64,000 nt of DNA from an uncultured Ezakiella sp. (lineage in GTDB: Bacteria > Bacillota > Clostridia > Tissierellales > Peptoniphilaceae): assembly GCF_943913045.1 (NCBI RefSeq), contig NZ_CALTVH010000003.1, positions 62,001 through 126,000 on the forward strand, read 5' to 3'. The position numbers were made by a program, and so were the translations under genes. This document shows, piece after piece, positions 33,987 through 43,527 of the stretch. Each line of letters opens with the position of its first letter. Within the stretch, counting starts at the first letter, position 1. Below the pieces are notes generated by a model, which saw only the letters and a list, made by a program, of their open reading frames with translations, had not been told where the DNA came from and did not search any database.

Positions 33987-36900
33987 CTAATTCCTCTCTA
34001 CAATCTTTGCTTTGAACCTGTCTACCTCAATAGTTCTTTCTTTGTCACTATAAAGGACTATGGTATATTCGTAATTAAAGTCTAGGTCACCAATTACGTA
34101 GACCATATCTTCTGAGTTTATCATTGGTTCCTGATCGTATAAAATAGCACTATCACCCTTAAATATATTGAAATACAGGCTCTCCGTACGATTTGATTTT
34201 ACAGACACATAGTATCCCATATATCCATCATACTCAGCCTCTACAGTGTATGTGTAGTCAGAAGTCCCAGGATTTTCTTTTTCATCTTTTAAGACATATT
34301 TAAAACTATATAGCACTTCGCTTGAGCTTGCACTTTCATAAATAGATATAGTTAATTCCTTACCTATCAAATCTTTTTTTGTTTTCGTTATGTCTGAAGT
34401 TTCTGTTGAATTTATTTTTGCAGGACTATACGATTGAGTATTATCTGGCAAAGTAACTTTAAAATAATATGCCTTAGGTAAGGCTGGATCAGTGGTTAAT
34501 CTTAAAACAGAATATGGAAAGCCCATTATATCTGACATATCTTCGCAAGTAAGAGTGTAAGTGTAATCCTCAAATTTTACTTCTGGCTCTTTTGCTTTGT
34601 TAACAGTTACAGGAACCTTAATCTCACTAGTCTTGTTATCGATTGTTGTAACATGTCCAACAATATTTGCTTGACCCACTCCTACTGCCTTGGCTTTTGC
34701 ACTTATTTTTAATCCATTTTTTGTTTGGCTAGTTATTATTACAATATTAGAGTTATCAGTTTTTATTTCATAATCTTTTATGTCTCCTATAGTAATTCCA
34801 TCAATATTAAATTCTATTTCTCCATTTTCGGGAATAATTTCATCCTTGTATACGGTAAAACTTTCATAGTTAAATTTTAAAACTACATCCTTTCCCTTTT
34901 TCATATGAACGTTTATAAAAACTTTTTCATCAAGTCCACCAACAGTTCCTTCGATTCTATAAGTTTTTTCTTCATTAAATTCAATATTGTTTGTATTCCA
35001 ATTAACACTAGACCAATTTTTCTTACCATCTGCGTTCATTACTTGAACAGTCTCTGGTAACTTAACTGCTTCGCCGATATTAAATTCTTTATCATCAGGG
35101 TTGATGGCAAAGAGCGGGTTAGATTTTTGAGCTCCAAAAGTAAATGGAATCCTCTTTTCTACCTTCCTTCCGTCTTTTAATTTAACAGTAATAATAGCGT
35201 CTGCCTTACCTGCACTTTTTACATTACCAAAAATCCTAACATTTGCATTAGTAAAGCCAGCTTCTTCATAATCAGGTCTCCTAGTAATAGTGAATACAGA
35301 ATCTTTACCGGAAGCAACATTGGTTTCCTCTATTAAATCCACGTCAATTCCATTTACAATTATGCGATAATCTGCAGTATAATCTCCTTTTTTCTTAGTA
35401 GTAATTACCTCTTCTACTTCTTTTTGATCATAAACTACGCTATCTTTACCAGGGCCTTCAGCTATATACATGCTAATTTTGAGATCAAGTTTATCTGAAA
35501 TAATGACTTTTAATTCTATTTTTTTGTCGTAGCCTTCTACTTTACCAAATACTTTATATTCACCAATTTTATTGGTGTCAATATTATTGTCTTCCCAAGT
35601 TACATCTCTTTCTTCTCTTTGCCCATTTGATAAATTTACAACAACTTTTTTAGGTAGTTTTAATTCCTTCCCTTGTTCCAAATGAATTGTATCGATTGAT
35701 TGAATACTTGTAATTACAACTGGTTTCTCTTTTACAATAACTTTTAGCTTTACTTTTTCATCATAATCTTCTACTTTTCCAATTAATTCATGTTCGCCGA
35801 TTTCATTTATATTGTCCGGGATATCCCATTCGATTTTAACCCTTCTCTTAAAATCATTTATATATGTTGCTGTGACATAATTTGGAAGAACTAGCTCATC
35901 ACCTTCAAATACCTCAATATCATCTAATTTTTCAAGAGACTTTATTTTTAAATTTTCATCTTTTATAGTAACAGAAATTTCTTTATAATTATTCTCTGGC
36001 ATTTCTGCTTTAATAGCCAAAATATATTGTCCAGGCTCAGTGAAATCTGGCAAGGCAAAGTAATAATCATTTTCCCCTGCTGAATTTGATAATTCTGAAT
36101 CCAAATGCAAAATTTCATTTGTTAATAGATTGTAGAATTTATAATTAATTGATTTACCTTTTAAAGCCTTATTATCTTTTGATAATTCTGTATTTATTTT
36201 AATGTATGAATTTTTAGATTCTTCAATTTTTTCTTTATCAGTAATTAATTTATAACCTTCAGAATGAGGAGTTTTATCCTTAATATCAAAAGTAGCTCCA
36301 TTATTAGTCATTGTAAAGCTAAAGGTATTATCTTGATCTAAAGAGATAGGTTTCCCATTAAAATATACTTCGTATTCTTTTTCAGATGGGAAATCAAACT
36401 TTAACTTAACCTCTTTTCCTTCCTCGACCATTAGATCGCCATCTTCATCACCAGAAATAACTTCAACTTTTATTTCAGATTCCTTACCTTTAGGTAAATT
36501 TATCTCTATTTTGTGTTTGATGGCTTCTGCTTTTGTAAATTCCCATATACCTACAAAATTTGTGTTAGCATAAACTCCATAAATTTTTTCTGGTGTCCAG
36601 CCCTTAAATACCCATTTACCTTCACTAGTTTGATAAATGTTGTCAACAACGGGTGGATTATAAAACTCACCTTCATTCACAGTTACTGTGTTTGGCGTTC
36701 TTGAAAGAATTTCTTCAGGCAATGATTTATTTGAACTTGCAGATATAAATTCAAATGAAATTTTGTATTTTCTAGTAATTATAGGTTTCTCATAATCATG
36801 ATTAATCCCATTATTAATAGGTTTTTTATATCTCTTATCTTTGTTTAAATTATCTTTTGTAGTTTCCTTATCATTTGTCTTATTATCTGCTTTTTCAATA

Positions 36901-37523
36901 TTTTTTTCTTCTTGCTTGTCGGAGATGTATTTATGTTTATTCAGTTCAAGGCAGTAAATAATTTTACAAATTTCAGCTCTTGTAATAAATGCGCCTGGTT
37001 TTAAAGTATTTCCATCACATCCATTAATTATGCCATAGCTTATTAGTCCCGCAACTTCAACTTTATAATTTACGTCCTTGTAATCATTATAGGATTCTAT
37101 TAAACTAGCATCTCCCTTTATACCTAATGCCCTGGCTATAATATAAACAGCTTCTTCCCTGGTAACTTTTTTATTGGGCTCAAATAAATCCCCTTGGATA
37201 TCATAAGCACTCAGGTAATCAAGATTTGTAACTGGTTTATAAAACCAATCATCTTTATTTACGTCTTTAAACCTACTTTCATAATCATCATTTAATCCTA
37301 AATAATTAGAAATTATTTTTGAAAACTCTGATCTTATAATAAAATTATTTGGCTTAAAACTATTATCCGTATAGCCATTTACATATCCTTTTTCTTGGCA
37401 CCAGTCAATGTAAGTCTGTGCCCAGTGTTTGTTAGTATCAATAAAATTATCCGCATATGTATTTATTACAAAACAGAACACAAGTAATATTGATAATAAA
37501 ATACTTAGGAATCGTTTTTTCAC
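33987..37523 (-). CDS. Large SLH-anchored surface protein with SHIRT and Ig-like repeats
   Basis: 1178 residues from a GTG start with AGGAGG upstream. Signal peptide (MKKRFLSILLSILLVFCFVINTYA), three SLH units within residues 25-195 (GYVNGYTDNSFKPNNFIIRS; YDIQGDLFEPNKKVTREE; INGCDGNTLKPGAFITRAE), a charged Lys/Asn/Asp linker, a SHIRT-like domain at about 250-335 (YKISFEFISASSNKSLPEEI through EGKWVFKGWTPEKIYG), and a chain of Big_4-type Ig domains (VTWEDNNIDTNKIGEYKVFG repeated with variation). It is a stalk-like surface adhesin or scaffold. First gene of the surface operon with the LRR protein and the protease. Confidence 0.9.
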   Translation of the reverse strand: MKKRFLSILLSILLVFCFVINTYADNFIDTNKHWAQTYIDWCQEKGYVNGYTDNSFKPNNFIIRSEFSKIISNYLGLNDDYESRFKDVNKDDWFYKPVTNLDYLSAYDIQGDLFEPNKKVTREEAVYIIARALGIKGDASLIESYNDYKDVNYKVEVAGLISYGIINGCDGNTLKPGAFITRAEICKIIYCLELNKHKYISDKQEEKNIEKADNKTNDKETTKDNLNKDKRYKKPINNGINHDYEKPIITRKYKISFEFISASSNKSLPEEILSRTPNTVTVNEGEFYNPPVVDNIYQTSEGKWVFKGWTPEKIYGVYANTNFVGIWEFTKAEAIKHKIEINLPKGKESEIKVEVISGDEDGDLMVEEGKEVKLKFDFPSEKEYEVYFNGKPISLDQDNTFSFTMTNNGATFDIKDKTPHSEGYKLITDKEKIEESKNSYIKINTELSKDNKALKGKSINYKFYNLLTNEILHLDSELSNSAGENDYYFALPDFTEPGQYILAIKAEMPENNYKEISVTIKDENLKIKSLEKLDDIEVFEGDELVLPNYVTATYINDFKRRVKIEWDIPDNINEIGEHELIGKVEDYDEKVKLKVIVKEKPVVITSIQSIDTIHLEQGKELKLPKKVVVNLSNGQREERDVTWEDNNIDTNKIGEYKVFGKVEGYDKKIELKVIISDKLDLKISMYIAEGPGKDSVVYDQKEVEEVITTKKKGDYTADYRIIVNGIDVDLIEETNVASGKDSVFTITRRPDYEEAGFTNANVRIFGNVKSAGKADAIITVKLKDGRKVEKRIPFTFGAQKSNPLFAINPDDKEFNIGEAVKLPETVQVMNADGKKNWSSVNWNTNNIEFNEEKTYRIEGTVGGLDEKVFINVHMKKGKDVVLKFNYESFTVYKDEIIPENGEIEFNIDGITIGDIKDYEIKTDNSNIVIITSQTKNGLKISAKAKAVGVGQANIVGHVTTIDNKTSEIKVPVTVNKAKEPEVKFEDYTYTLTCEDMSDIMGFPYSVLRLTTDPALPKAYYFKVTLPDNTQSYSPAKINSTETSDITKTKKDLIGKELTISIYESASSSEVLYSFKYVLKDEKENPGTSDYTYTVEAEYDGYMGYYVSVKSNRTESLYFNIFKGDSAILYDQEPMINSEDMVYVIGDLDFNYEYTIVLYSDKERTIEVDRFKAKIVERN

Positions 37524-37607
37524 TTTTTTCCTCCTAAAATAAAATATAGTCTTTTTATTTATTATTTGCTTAATAAAATTAAATTCTTAAAAACAAAGAA
37601 TAGAAAT

Positions 37608-37639
37608 TAAGCCGAGGTTTAGTATTTTCCCTCGGCTTA
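37608..37639 (-). terminator. Terminator of the peptide ABC importer operon
   Basis: TAAGCCGAGG / CCTCGGCTTA stem, 12-base loop; only a weak T-rich tail on the minus strand. Confidence 0.65.
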
Positions 37640-37656
37640 CAATCTCTATTTAATTA

Positions 37657-39324
37657 TTATCTTAGTGATGGATCAATCCATACTCTTGAGAATTCTGCTT
37701 CTGTTGTGTATGGTGTAGCTTCGTCTGCTGGTGATCCCTTTACATAGTTTTTGATTGGGTATTCAACGCCCTTGTTTGAGAAGTAAACTACTGGAAGATC
37801 TTCGTATAGAATTTCTTGGATTCTTCTGTAGTGAACTGCCCTGTCTTCGTATTCTGTTGCAATGTTTGCAAGTTCGAATTCCTTATCAAGTTCTGGGTTT
37901 GAATAGTTTCCATAGTTCATTGGGCCGCCTGTTACAAATCTGATTCCCATTGCTGAGATATCTGGTCCCATATAGCCGCCTAGAACTGTGAAGTCGAAGT
38001 CTTTTCTGTCTAGAACTTTTTCATCATATGTTGGGTCGTCCATTGAGTTGTGATTTAGCTTGATGCCCATTTCTTTGAATTGTTCTGTTAGAACAACTAC
38101 GAAATCATCCCAACCAGGGAATGTATCGATTGTTGTTTCAAAATAATATCCATCTGCATCTTTTGTGTAACCTGCAGCTTCGATTAATTCTTGAGCTTTT
38201 GCAAGGTCTCTGGCAGGGCTCTTTACATCTTTGTTAATTGCCCAAGCATATTCTGGAGCAATAAAGTATTCTGAAATTGTGCCTTGTTCTTTTAGAACTC
38301 TCTTGTAGATGTCTTCACGGTCAATACCATAAAGTACAGCTTCTCTTAAGTTCTTATCTGTGAAAATTCCGCTTTCCATGTTGAAGCAGAGGTATGATTT
38401 GTTTGGCCATGATTTTGGAACAAATCTAAATCTGTCGTCTTTTTTGAGTTTTTCAATTTCTGTTGCTGGTACACCTGCTAGAGTTTGGTCGATTTCATCG
38501 TTTAACCAAGCTTGGTAAGCTGTGTTTCCGTCTGGAATAATCTTGAAGATTAGCTTGTCAACATAAGGTCCTTCTCCAAAGAAATCTGGATTTTTTTCTA
38601 GAGTGATTGATTCGCCTTCAACCATTTCAACAAATTTAAATGGACCAGTTCCAATTGGATTGTAGTTAGCATCATTTGTTAGCCAGTCTGTGCCTTCGTA
38701 AATGTGCTTAGGCATAATGTATGTTCCCATCCATGCAATGTAACCAAGTAGACCTGAATCTGGTTGGCTTAGGTGGAATACAACTGTGTCTTTGTCTTTA
38801 ACTTCTACACTTTCAACTGATGCAAGTGAGCTTGATGCGAAACCTTTTTTGTCCATGATTTCATCAAAGGTCCACTTAACGTCTTCTGCTGAGAAATCTT
38901 CGCCGTCATGCCATTTAACATCCTTGTGTAGGTGGAAGATCAAAGTCTTGCCTTCGTCTTCATATTCATAAGATTCTGCAAGGTCGTTTATGATTTCCCC
39001 ATTACCGTTAATTTTTAAAAGTTTGTTAAAAGTATTTTGAATAATTTGGTAAGCAGCGTTGTCAGCTGTTGCGCATGGGTTAAATTGACTTGGTTCCTTG
39101 CTGAGGCTGACGATAAATGTGCCGCCTTCTACTGGACCATCGGTATTTTCTACCTTTTCTTCTTTCTTGTCTTCTGTTGTGTCTGTCTTTTCTTCTGTCT
39201 TTGTTTCTGTTTCTGCTGGTTTTGTTTCATCAGTCTTTGGTGCATCTTTTTTGCAAGCAAATAGTGATGTCAAAGATAGCAGGGCAATAAGTAAAAATAT
39301 TATTGCTTTTGATTGTCTTTTCAT
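37657..39324 (-). CDS. Peptide/nickel-type ABC transporter, substrate-binding lipoprotein
   Basis: 555 residues of the solute-binding family 5 (OppA/DppA). The lipoprotein signal ends in LFAC-KKD (cysteine 24), followed by a Thr/Lys/Glu-rich linker. GGTFIVSLSKEPSQFNPCA, LAESYEYEDEGKTLIFHLHKDVKWHDGEDFSAEDVKWTF and NPIGTGPFKFVEM are the family landmarks. It captures oligopeptides outside the membrane for the BCDF translocator encoded upstream. AGGAGG precedes the ATG, 22 bases after the last ATPase gene. Ligand specificity cannot be read. Confidence 0.94.
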   Translation of the reverse strand: MKRQSKAIIFLLIALLSLTSLFACKKDAPKTDETKPAETETKTEEKTDTTEDKKEEKVENTDGPVEGGTFIVSLSKEPSQFNPCATADNAAYQIIQNTFNKLLKINGNGEIINDLAESYEYEDEGKTLIFHLHKDVKWHDGEDFSAEDVKWTFDEIMDKKGFASSSLASVESVEVKDKDTVVFHLSQPDSGLLGYIAWMGTYIMPKHIYEGTDWLTNDANYNPIGTGPFKFVEMVEGESITLEKNPDFFGEGPYVDKLIFKIIPDGNTAYQAWLNDEIDQTLAGVPATEIEKLKKDDRFRFVPKSWPNKSYLCFNMESGIFTDKNLREAVLYGIDREDIYKRVLKEQGTISEYFIAPEYAWAINKDVKSPARDLAKAQELIEAAGYTKDADGYYFETTIDTFPGWDDFVVVLTEQFKEMGIKLNHNSMDDPTYDEKVLDRKDFDFTVLGGYMGPDISAMGIRFVTGGPMNYGNYSNPELDKEFELANIATEYEDRAVHYRRIQEILYEDLPVVYFSNKGVEYPIKNYVKGSPADEATPYTTEAEFSRVWIDPSLR

Positions 39325-39346
39325 AATTCCTCCTAATTTAAAAAAT

Positions 39347-40312
39347 TTATTTATATAAACTGTTTATTGGATTAAAACAGCTAATATAGTGATCTTCAGC
39401 GATTTTCTTAAGCTCTGGGCTTTGACAATTGCAAACATCTGTGCGATTGTAGCAGCGTTTTTTAAAGCTGCAGCCTTGGTCAAGATTAATCGGTTTTGGG
39501 ATTTCTCCCTTTATTTTTATTCTATTTATTTCTATACGCGGATCTACTGTACCCACGTGCGATATAAGAGCCTTTGTATACGGGTGCTTGGGATTATTTA
39601 TAATCTCATCCTTGGGCGCATATTCCACAATTTTCCCCAAATACATTACAAAGATTTTATCTGCAATAAATTGGGTGGTAGGTATATCGTGACTAATATA
39701 TAAAAATCCTGTATTTTCGTTCTTTTTTATGTCCATTAGCATATTTAAAATATCCGCCCTGATGGACGCGTCTAACATACTGACAGGTTCGTCGGCAATT
39801 ATTAGCTTAGGATTTAAAAATAAAGACCTAAGGATCGATATTCTTTGAAGTTGCCCACCAGATAACTCAGCCGGGTAGCGATTTAAATATTCGTCTGCAT
39901 TTGGAAAACCTATTCCCTCTAAACTTTCTACTAAAAATTCATAGCGATCTTCTTTTGTATTTAATATATTATGAACCTTCAAGGTATTCATCAAAGTCGA
40001 TTTTAATTTTTTCTTTGGATTAAAGACATCAAAGGGATTTTGAAAAATCATTTGCGCATTCCGCCTAAATAATAATTTATCCTTCTTTAGAAACTCCTTC
40101 TGGTCTCGACCCAAAAAATTTACCGAGCCAGCCGTTGGCTCCTCCAGACCAATTACGCATTTAGCAAGCGTGCTCTTGCCCGAGCCCGACTCGCCTACAA
40201 TGCCAATTACCTCTGACTCATCCAAATCAAAACTCACTCCATCTAGGGCTTTTAAAATCCCATCCTTGGTCTTATAATGTTTTTTTAAATCTCTTACTTC
40301 AAGTATGTTCAT
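39347..40312 (-). CDS. ABC transporter ATP-binding protein (OppF/DppF type)
   Basis: 321 residues. Walker A GESGSGKSTLAKC, signature LSGGQLQRISILR, Walker B LIIADEPVSMLD, H-loop YISHD, and the oligopeptide-family C-terminal extension with the cysteine cluster CSFKKRCYNRTDVCNCQSPEL. It energises peptide import together with the preceding ATPase. Its ATG overlaps the previous stop by four bases. Confidence 0.94.
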   Translation of the reverse strand: MNILEVRDLKKHYKTKDGILKALDGVSFDLDESEVIGIVGESGSGKSTLAKCVIGLEEPTAGSVNFLGRDQKEFLKKDKLLFRRNAQMIFQNPFDVFNPKKKLKSTLMNTLKVHNILNTKEDRYEFLVESLEGIGFPNADEYLNRYPAELSGGQLQRISILRSLFLNPKLIIADEPVSMLDASIRADILNMLMDIKKNENTGFLYISHDIPTTQFIADKIFVMYLGKIVEYAPKDEIINNPKHPYTKALISHVGTVDPRIEINRIKIKGEIPKPINLDQGCSFKKRCYNRTDVCNCQSPELKKIAEDHYISCFNPINSLYK

Positions 40313-41268
40313 TCAAAATTCCTCTTGTTAAAGCAAGCCACTTGCCTGTCGCCAAAAACTTCAGTTCTCGGAGTCTCATTTTCGCAAATATCACTCCTAT
40401 ATGGGCACCTATCTTTAAAGATGCAGCCCTTATGCTCTACAGATAAATCTACTATGGTCCCAGGTATGCTTACAAGCTTTTCCTTGTCCTTGTACATATC
40501 TGGATAAGAATTTAATAATAATTCCGTGTAAGGGTGGAAAGGTTTTGTAAATACATCCATCACATCCCCCACTTCCACAATCCTGCCCCCATACATAACT
40601 ACAACTCTTTTTACAGAGCTCGCTACCAGGGAAACGTCATGAGTAATCATCAGGCGAGTTATATTTGTCTGAGCTTCCAATTCTAAAATTTCATCCATAA
40701 TTTGCCGCTCAGTAACTATATCCAAAGCGGTTGTCGCCTCGTCCATAATTACCAGCTCGGGTTTAAGCAAAAATGCAGTTGCAATTGCTACCCTTTGCAT
40801 CATACCGCCCGAAAGCTCATGTGGATATTTATCATAAATATAGTCTGGCAGGTTTACCATCTTTAAAGCATCCACGATTACTTTTTTCGTCTCAGACTTT
40901 TTGTATGATCCAAAGTTATTTAAAATAGATGTAAGTTGGACTCCAATTTTATGCACTGGACTTAAAAAATCCATAGAAGCTTGAAAGACCATGGCTATTT
41001 TTTGCCAACGGTATTCTTTAAATTCCTTGGGAGATAATTTTAATAAATCCACTCCCCTATAAAAAATATTTCCGTCAACTCTTGTACCTTCAGGTAAAAT
41101 TTGCAAGATAGCGTGAGCCAGAGTAGACTTACCAGATCCTGATTCACCAACTATTCCAACAGATTCGTTTTCTTTTAACGTTAGATTGGCATCTGTAACC
41201 GCGTGTACGATCTTGTTCTTGTTTTTATAAACAATATTTAAATCTCTAATCTCAATCATCTTATACAT
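40309..41268 (-). CDS. ABC transporter ATP-binding protein (OppD/DppD type)
   Basis: 319 residues. Walker A GESGSGKSTLAHA, signature LSGGMMQRVAIAT, Walker B LVIMDEATTALD, H-loop MITHD, and the C-terminal extension with CIFKDRCPYRSDIC. It pairs with the OppF-like ATPase. It overlaps the permease gene end by eight bases; an in-frame ATG three codons later is an alternative start. Confidence 0.94.
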   Translation of the reverse strand: MYKMIEIRDLNIVYKNKNKIVHAVTDANLTLKENESVGIVGESGSGKSTLAHAILQILPEGTRVDGNIFYRGVDLLKLSPKEFKEYRWQKIAMVFQASMDFLSPVHKIGVQLTSILNNFGSYKKSETKKVIVDALKMVNLPDYIYDKYPHELSGGMMQRVAIATAFLLKPELVIMDEATTALDIVTERQIMDEILELEAQTNITRLMITHDVSLVASSVKRVVVMYGGRIVEVGDVMDVFTKPFHPYTELLLNSYPDMYKDKEKLVSIPGTIVDLSVEHKGCIFKDRCPYRSDICENETPRTEVFGDRQVACFNKRNFE

Positions 41269-42064
41269 CCATCATGGTCTTGTTGATAGCTTCCGCAATC
41301 ATGTGGAAGGCGTAGACAATTAAAATTAAAAACAAACCTGCGAAAAGCGATATCCACCAGCCGGAAATCAAAAAGTTTTTACCGTTGTAGATAATCTTTC
41401 CCAAAGAAACTCTTGTAATATCTCCCAGTCCCAAAAATGAGAGACTGGCCTCATATAATATGGCTGATGAAATCGACAGAGTCGCATCTGCAATTATCGA
41501 GTTTATACCGTGAGGCAAAATATGATTTGTAATAATATAGGCGTCACTCTCTCCAATAACCTGGGCCGCCTTTACAAAATTTCTTTCCTTGAGGCTCATT
41601 GTAGCCCCACGCATTACACGGGCTGTTCCCATCCATCCAGTTAGTGCGATTACCAAAATAATATTGGTAAAAGACGAACCATAGATAGAAGCAATAATTA
41701 TAATCAAAAAGAATGTCGGAACCATAAGCATAACATTAATAATTTCCATAACAACCTTGTCCAAAGTTCCACCATAGTAGCCAATCATGGCGCCAATAAA
41801 AACACCGATTGTATTAGAAATAAAAGCTGCTAAAATTCCCACAATTAGAGAAGTCTTGATCCCGTTTGAAACACTGGCAAAAACATCCCTGCCCAAGTCG
41901 TCTGTTCCAAAGATGTGATCTTTTGAAGGCGGCGTGAGCAGATTGTCTGTCAGATCTGTCGGCGCATAGGAAGTTAGATGAGGACCGACGACTGAAAATA
42001 TTATTAACAAAATCAAAAGTGTTAAGCCAATTTTAAATTCAGTTTTTTCAAAAACTTCTCTCAT
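41261..42064 (-). CDS. ABC transporter permease (OppC/DppC type)
   Basis: 267 residues, about six transmembrane helices. HIFGTDDLGRDVFASVSNG and the EAA-like loop AAQVIGESDAYIITNHILPH are the landmarks of the C-type permease. The first helix follows a short cytoplasmic N-terminus. It overlaps the B-type permease by four bases and forms the membrane channel with it. Confidence 0.94.
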   Translation of the reverse strand: MREVFEKTEFKIGLTLLILLIIFSVVGPHLTSYAPTDLTDNLLTPPSKDHIFGTDDLGRDVFASVSNGIKTSLIVGILAAFISNTIGVFIGAMIGYYGGTLDKVVMEIINVMLMVPTFFLIIIIASIYGSSFTNIILVIALTGWMGTARVMRGATMSLKERNFVKAAQVIGESDAYIITNHILPHGINSIIADATLSISSAILYEASLSFLGLGDITRVSLGKIIYNGKNFLISGWWISLFAGLFLILIVYAFHMIAEAINKTMMDV

Positions 42065-43023
42065 ACTCTAATCCTCGGATCTAAAATACCATAAACAATA
42101 TCAGTCAATATTGAGAAAAACACAATAGAAACAGAAATTACCAAGTACACTGCATTTAAAACCATGTATTCCCTTGAGTTGATAGACTCGATTATTAGCC
42201 TGCCCATGCCCGGCCAGCCAAATACAATTTCTACAAGGGCCGCCCCGCTAATAGCAAAAGCAAAACTCATACCCACAACTGTAACCAGTGGGATCAAAGC
42301 ATTTTTCAAAATATATTTGTTGAAAATTTCCCTTTCACTAAGGCCAACTGCCCTAAAGGTCTTTATAAAATTTTGATTCATAACATTTACGATTGATGAC
42401 CGCACAATTCTATAAAAAATAGGTGTTTGAATCAAAACGATTGTCAAAATCGGTAGAGCCATATGGTGCATGAGGTCCAAAAACTTTTTAAAACCCGTAT
42501 ATGACTCACGCAAATTATAAAGGCCTGAAGTCGGAAACCATCTCAGCTTGCCGGCAAAAAAATATATAAGTATAAGTCCCAGCCAAAAACTTGGCATGGC
42601 ATCAAAAAAATAAGAAATATGATTGAATAATTTATCCACAAAACCATTTAAATTTCTGCTGGCAATTATTCCAAAAAGAATTCCCAGACCTATAGAAATC
42701 AAAGTTGCCATCAAAGTAAGTAATAAGGTTGGACCTATCCTTCTTTTGATAATTTCAAAAACAGGCAAATTGCTTTTGTAGGAATAACCAAAGTCACCTT
42801 TAAAAGCATTTTTAACATAAGTGGTAAACTGAACGGAAACTGGCTTATCCAAATCATATTTCTCCATTAAGTATTCAATTTGTTCAGGGTTTGGATTTTC
42901 TTTGTTCGCAATTACCATCATAGGTGTGCCTGGTGCAAATCTAATCAAAAAAAATGTCATTACAAAAGAAAAGAAAATTGTCATTAATCCAAGTAATACT
43001 TTTTTAAAAACGTACTTTCCCAT
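42061..43023 (-). CDS. ABC transporter permease (OppB/DppB type)
   Basis: 320 residues. The start YVFKKVLLGLMTIFFSFVMTFFLIRFAPGTPM is the standard N-terminal helix with the RFAPGxP motif, and TFRAVGLSEREIFNKYILKNALIP is the EAA loop that contacts the ATPases. First gene of the oppBCDFA-like operon. It is preceded by GAGGAG. Confidence 0.94.
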   Translation of the reverse strand: MGKYVFKKVLLGLMTIFFSFVMTFFLIRFAPGTPMMVIANKENPNPEQIEYLMEKYDLDKPVSVQFTTYVKNAFKGDFGYSYKSNLPVFEIIKRRIGPTLLLTLMATLISIGLGILFGIIASRNLNGFVDKLFNHISYFFDAMPSFWLGLILIYFFAGKLRWFPTSGLYNLRESYTGFKKFLDLMHHMALPILTIVLIQTPIFYRIVRSSIVNVMNQNFIKTFRAVGLSEREIFNKYILKNALIPLVTVVGMSFAFAISGAALVEIVFGWPGMGRLIIESINSREYMVLNAVYLVISVSIVFFSILTDIVYGILDPRIRV

Positions 43024-43129
43024 TACAACTCCTCATAAGTAAGTAGCCTTTAGCCCTACACCAATGCACATACGCATTAATTCGTGTAAGTTCTTATAAG
43101 CCTTATAAATTATTTCAATAACAATTATA
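43024..43129 (-). promoter_or_regulatory. Leader and probable promoter of the peptide importer operon
   Basis: On the minus strand TATAAT (43124-43129) is a clear -10 with only a weak -35 (GTCACA). The leader of about 95 bases contains TATAAGGCTTATA, a perfect palindrome, and a stem built from TACAC/GTGTA and AATGC/GCATT (43057-43088). No T-box or known riboswitch sequence was recognised. It could be an operator and leader hairpin. Confidence 0.4.
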
Positions 43130-43334
43130 ACATATAAAATTAAAAATGTGACGAGATTTCTATTATTTCATTGTATTGTAACTAGATTTTAACCAGATAA
43201 GTTATTTCTTAATGAGCTCCTTAAAAACAAAAGCTTCGCAATCCCTTACTCTTACATAACGTTTTTAAATTAAATTCCCATCATAATCTAAGATTTTCAT
43301 TCTTGTATTTAAAAAAATATTTTAAAAATCCAAT
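43130..43334. other. AT-rich intergenic DNA
   Basis: Upstream of the peptide importer promoter I see no gene, RNA or repeat until the nested terminator at 43335; short frames here lack ribosome-binding sites. Confidence 0.4.
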
Positions 43335-43422
43335 AAAAAAGTTGTGGCTCTTTGTGTACTGCCCCCTTATTTCCGTGTCCGGATTTAAGGGGGCAGTACA
43401 TTTTATTCCCACAACTTTTTTT
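43335..43422 (-). terminator. Three-tier terminator of the radical SAM gene, with nested repeat core (copy B)
   Basis: Outer stem AAAAAGTTGTGG / CCACAACTTTTT, inner 14-bp stem GTACTGCCCCCTTA / TAAGGGGGCAGTAC, and a small apical TCCG-TGTC-CGGA hairpin. On the minus strand a T-run follows and then TTATTGGATTTTT, shared with copy A. Confidence 0.85.
43356..43399. repeat. Nested palindrome core, copy B
   Basis: A 44-base near-perfect palindrome, the best-preserved copy. It shares GTACTGCCCC-TTATTTCCGT with copy A (opposite strand reading) and GTACT..GCC..TTAAATCC..CGGA..TAAG with copy C. Confidence 0.7.
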
Positions 43423-43527
43423 GTTTTTATGGAGTTATATATTAATAGAATTTTTTCGACTCGTGTTTTTATTCTTGCCAGCAATTTTTACTTAAATCAT
43501 TTAACTAGAGCAAAAATACAAATAAAT

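Noticed and set aside
43024..43129. T-box or riboswitch upstream of the peptide importer
   Set aside because: No T-box sequence or terminator/antiterminator pair; only small hairpins.
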